Shown: positions 62,295-64,000 of the stretch, one piece after another
Layout: every line of letters starts with the position of its first letter
Position numbering within the stretch: the first letter of the stretch is position 1
NCBI GenBank assembly: GCA_946803585.1
Contig: CAMPEQ010000008.1
Location: forward strand, 205,786 to 269,785
Source of the DNA: an uncultured Actinomycetes bacterium
GTDB lineage: Bacteria > Actinomycetota > Actinomycetes > S36-B12 > UBA10799
Direction of reading: 5' to 3'
DNA length: 64,000 nt
Position numbers and translations under genes: made by a program
The notes under the pieces: generated by a model
Told to the model about the DNA's origin: nothing
Database searches by the model: none
What the model saw: only the letters and a program-made list of their open reading frames with translations

Positions 62295-63143
62295 TCACTC
62301 CCGCCGCGACCGAGTCAGCTGAGCGCGGGCCGCGAGTTCCTCGGCTGGCGGATACTCGACATGATCAAGGATGAGACCGCGAGCCGCGGCGACCGTCACA
62401 TCAGGCCCACGTTCCTGTTGGTTCAGGTACTCCCCGAGCCAGTCGAGGTCGCGACGACCGTCTCCAACCGCGAGCATTCCTCCCACGAGCGATCGAACCA
62501 TCGAATGGCAGAAAGCGTCCGCGGTGATAGACATTTTGATCATGGCGGTGGGCTCACCGGTACGGCGGTCGCATCGTCGTTCCCAACGGGCATCGAGGAC
62601 CGTGCGGATGGTTGTGGCTCGTGGCTTCTTGCGACAGAACGCAGCGAAGTCGTGTTGGCCCATAAACAGCGCCGCTGCCTGATTCAGCAGGTCCACGTCG
62701 AGGGGCCGCGGATACTCCAAGGTGTCGCGCCGACGCCACGGGTCAAGTTCGCGGGGATCATCACAGACGCGATAGCGATATCGACGTGACAGGGCAGAAA
62801 AGCGTGCATCAAATCCGGGCGGAGCGAGCTGCACTCGTCGGATGGCGATGTCTCGGGGCAGGTAGCCGCGCAGCCGATAGGTCAGCGACTCGATGAATAG
62901 TTCCACCGGAGTGAGCCCGATTGCATCGGCAGGTAGATCTACCTGCGCCACCTGGGCGCGAGCGTGAACCCCAGCATCGGTACGACCAGCTGCAGCCACG
63001 CGAGGGTGACCATCGAGGCGGCAAACAGTCTTGATCGCAATCTCAAGTTCCGTCTGGACGCTTCGAAGCCCGGGCTGCTTCGCCCAGCCCACGAAGTCAG
63101 TTCCGTCGTACCCCAAGTCAATTCGGAGTCGAACCATATCCAC
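62295..63143 (-). CDS. truA: tRNA pseudouridine(38-40) synthase
   Basis: 282 residues. The catalytic Asp is in AAGRTDAGVHARAQ, and RIDLGYDGTDFVGWAKQPG at the N-terminus plus MVRSLVGGMLAVG are TruA signatures. It isomerises uridines in the anticodon arm. GTG 63143 is preferred because GAGG lies 9 nt before it; ATG 63152 abuts that site and ATG 63137 is 15 nt away. It lies 50 bases after rplQ. Confidence 0.95.
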   Translation of the reverse strand: MDMVRLRIDLGYDGTDFVGWAKQPGLRSVQTELEIAIKTVCRLDGHPRVAAAGRTDAGVHARAQVAQVDLPADAIGLTPVELFIESLTYRLRGYLPRDIAIRRVQLAPPGFDARFSALSRRYRYRVCDDPRELDPWRRRDTLEYPRPLDVDLLNQAAALFMGQHDFAAFCRKKPRATTIRTVLDARWERRCDRRTGEPTAMIKMSITADAFCHSMVRSLVGGMLAVGDGRRDLDWLGEYLNQQERGPDVTVAAARGLILDHVEYPPAEELAARAQLTRSRRE

Positions 63144-63192
63144 GCTAGACATCCTCAGACGTCAGCGTTCAATCAACAGCGGTAGTGCGTGA

Positions 63193-63810
63193 CTACTTGT
63201 CGTCAGCGTCAGCGGCAGCGCCAGCTTGCTCTTGTGCGTCGCCCTGCTCGCCGTCACCCTCAGCTTCCGACGCGATCGGAGCCTCAGTTGGCTCCACCGC
63301 CTCGTCACCGTCATCGATTGCGGCAGTCTCTTCTGACGAATCGCTGGCCTCCGCGGCGGCAACTGCGGCCGCCTTAGCTGCTGCCTCGCGAGCATCGCGT
63401 TCCTTGGCAGCACGCTTGGCGGCAGCCTCGGCTTCAGCGACAGCTTGCTCGCTCAACGGCTCAACCAACTCGATCTGCGCCATCGGGGCATTGTCGCCCT
63501 TACGCGGACCCAGCTTGGTGATACGGGTATAGCCACCATTGCGGTTTGCGTACTGCGGAGCAATCTCGGTGAACAGCTCGTGCACGACGGTCTTGTCGTG
63601 AATGACCGTGAGCACACGCCGCCGCGCACTGAGGTCTCCACGCTTACCGAACGTGATGAGGCGTTCTGCGAGAGGCTGAACCCGCTTGGCCTTGGCCACC
63701 GTTGTGGTGATCTTGCCGTGTTCGAACAACGCGGTGGCAAGGTTCGCCAGCATCAGCCGCTCGTGTGCGGGTCCGCCTCCGAGCCGGGCGCCCTTTGTAG
63801 GCGTTGGCAT
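63193..63810 (-). CDS. rplQ: 50S ribosomal protein L17 with Ala/acid-rich tail
   Basis: 205 residues. The L17 core (1-118; [38 protein letters not shown]) is followed by a low-complexity tail of about 85 residues, first Lys/Ala then strongly acidic ([13 protein letters not shown]). Such tails occur in Actinobacteria but this one is long; standard bacterial L17 has about 120-130 residues. AGGAG precedes ATG 63810. Directly follows rpoA. Confidence 0.96.
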   Translation of the reverse strand: MPTPTKGARLGGGPAHERLMLANLATALFEHGKITTTVAKAKRVQPLAERLITFGKRGDLSARRRVLTVIHDKTVVHELFTEIAPQYANRNGGYTRITKLGPRKGDNAPMAQIELVEPLSEQAVAEAEAAAKRAAKERDAREAAAKAAAVAAAEASDSSEETAAIDDGDEAVEPTEAPIASEAEGDGEQGDAQEQAGAAADADDK

Positions 63811-63870
63811 GTCGTACTCCTAGGTCTGCTAGCAATCGGCCGCTAGGCCGAGTGCGTGGCTATCGGTTGG

Positions 63871-64000
63871 TTAGAGCTGTTCGTCTTCTGGGAATGCTTC
63901 GTCGCCCTCATCAAAGTTGGCGACAGCTGCGGCTGGATCAAATCCGGGAGGGCTGTCCTTAAGTGCCATTCCCATGGAGTGAAGCTTAGCCTTGACCTCA
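63871..64000 (-). CDS. rpoA: RNA polymerase alpha subunit, C-terminal end (5' part outside window)
   Basis: Only the last 42 or so codons are present. They read [24 protein letters not shown], the end of the alpha C-terminal domain as in Streptomyces, followed by an acidic tail ending EDEQL and TAA (63871-63873). The position just before rplQ is conserved in bacteria. Confidence 0.93.
   Translation of the reverse strand, partial: EVKAKLHSMGMALKDSPPGFDPAAAVANFDEGDEAFPEDEQL

Overview
The window is an ordinary, gene-dense stretch of an actinobacterial chromosome, with moderately high GC by eye. The evidence for Actinobacteria is gene content and order. An LpdA-type quinone reductase sits beside a gamma-glutamylcyclotransferase-like gene. 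The order sucC-sucD-DUF6350(PerM)-purN-purH-folD-DUF3017-mdh is present, as is choD/GMC-guaB3-guaB2. A BldM-type response regulator lies near groES-groEL1. The order rpoA-rplQ-truA-rplM-rpsI-glmM-glmS-acpS-nnr-alr-hydrolase-tsaE-tsaB-rimI-tsaD is the one remembered for Mycobacterium and Streptomyces. The genus cannot be read from the sequence. I saw no tRNA, rRNA, CRISPR array, insertion sequence, prophage or broken gene. No gap between genes exceeds about 300 bases; the largest, at 29863-30129, is about 270.

Layout. 1-8 kb: partial lpdA, a GGCT-like gene, the large subunit of a split methylmalonyl-CoA mutase, sdhCDAB and a D,D-carboxypeptidase. 8-18 kb: DUF1918, trpS, a CNNM/CBS membrane protein, xth, a Gfo/Idh/MocA oxidoreductase, glycogen phosphorylase, a lipoprotein, icd and mdh. 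18-27 kb (all minus): DUF3017, folD, a DMT/YdcZ-type transporter, purH, purN, perM-like, sucD, sucC and the mutase B12 subunit. 27-36.5 kb: a lipase-like hydrolase, two M23 peptidases, pcrA, a secreted M15-like peptidase, a PIG-L deacetylase, a small membrane protein and guaA. 36.5-50.6 kb: a Pro-rich DUF4190-like protein, a GMC oxidoreductase, an aldehyde dehydrogenase, glpD, guaB3, guaB2, a PAP2 phosphatase, the BldM-like regulator, a TPR-like protein, groEL, groES with two CIRCE operators, and a deacetylase lipoprotein. 50.7-64 kb (all minus): the t6A and cell-wall precursor cluster, ending in ribosomal protein genes and the 3' end of rpoA.

The genes form connected pathways. Succinyl-CoA made by the split mutase feeds SucCD, succinate dehydrogenase and malate dehydrogenase. 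FolD supplies 10-formyl-THF to PurN and PurH, and the resulting IMP goes to GuaB2, GuaA and GuaB3. GlmS and GlmM lead to UDP-GlcNAc, and Alr, DacC-like, M23 and M15-like enzymes make or remodel peptidoglycan. TsaE, TsaB and TsaD with RimI modify tRNA and protein.

The clearest non-coding pattern is a -10-like hexamer TANNNT placed 6-8 nt before start codons that lack a Shine-Dalgarno sequence. It recurs at about a dozen genes, implies widespread leaderless transcription, and fixes several start codons. I found no convincing undescribed multi-gene system. The best leads are a possible sigma-WhiG/FliA-type promoter ahead of the BldM-like gene, the transporter translationally coupled to folD inside the purine/one-carbon operon, the split mutase, and a perfect 18-bp dyad in the icd leader.
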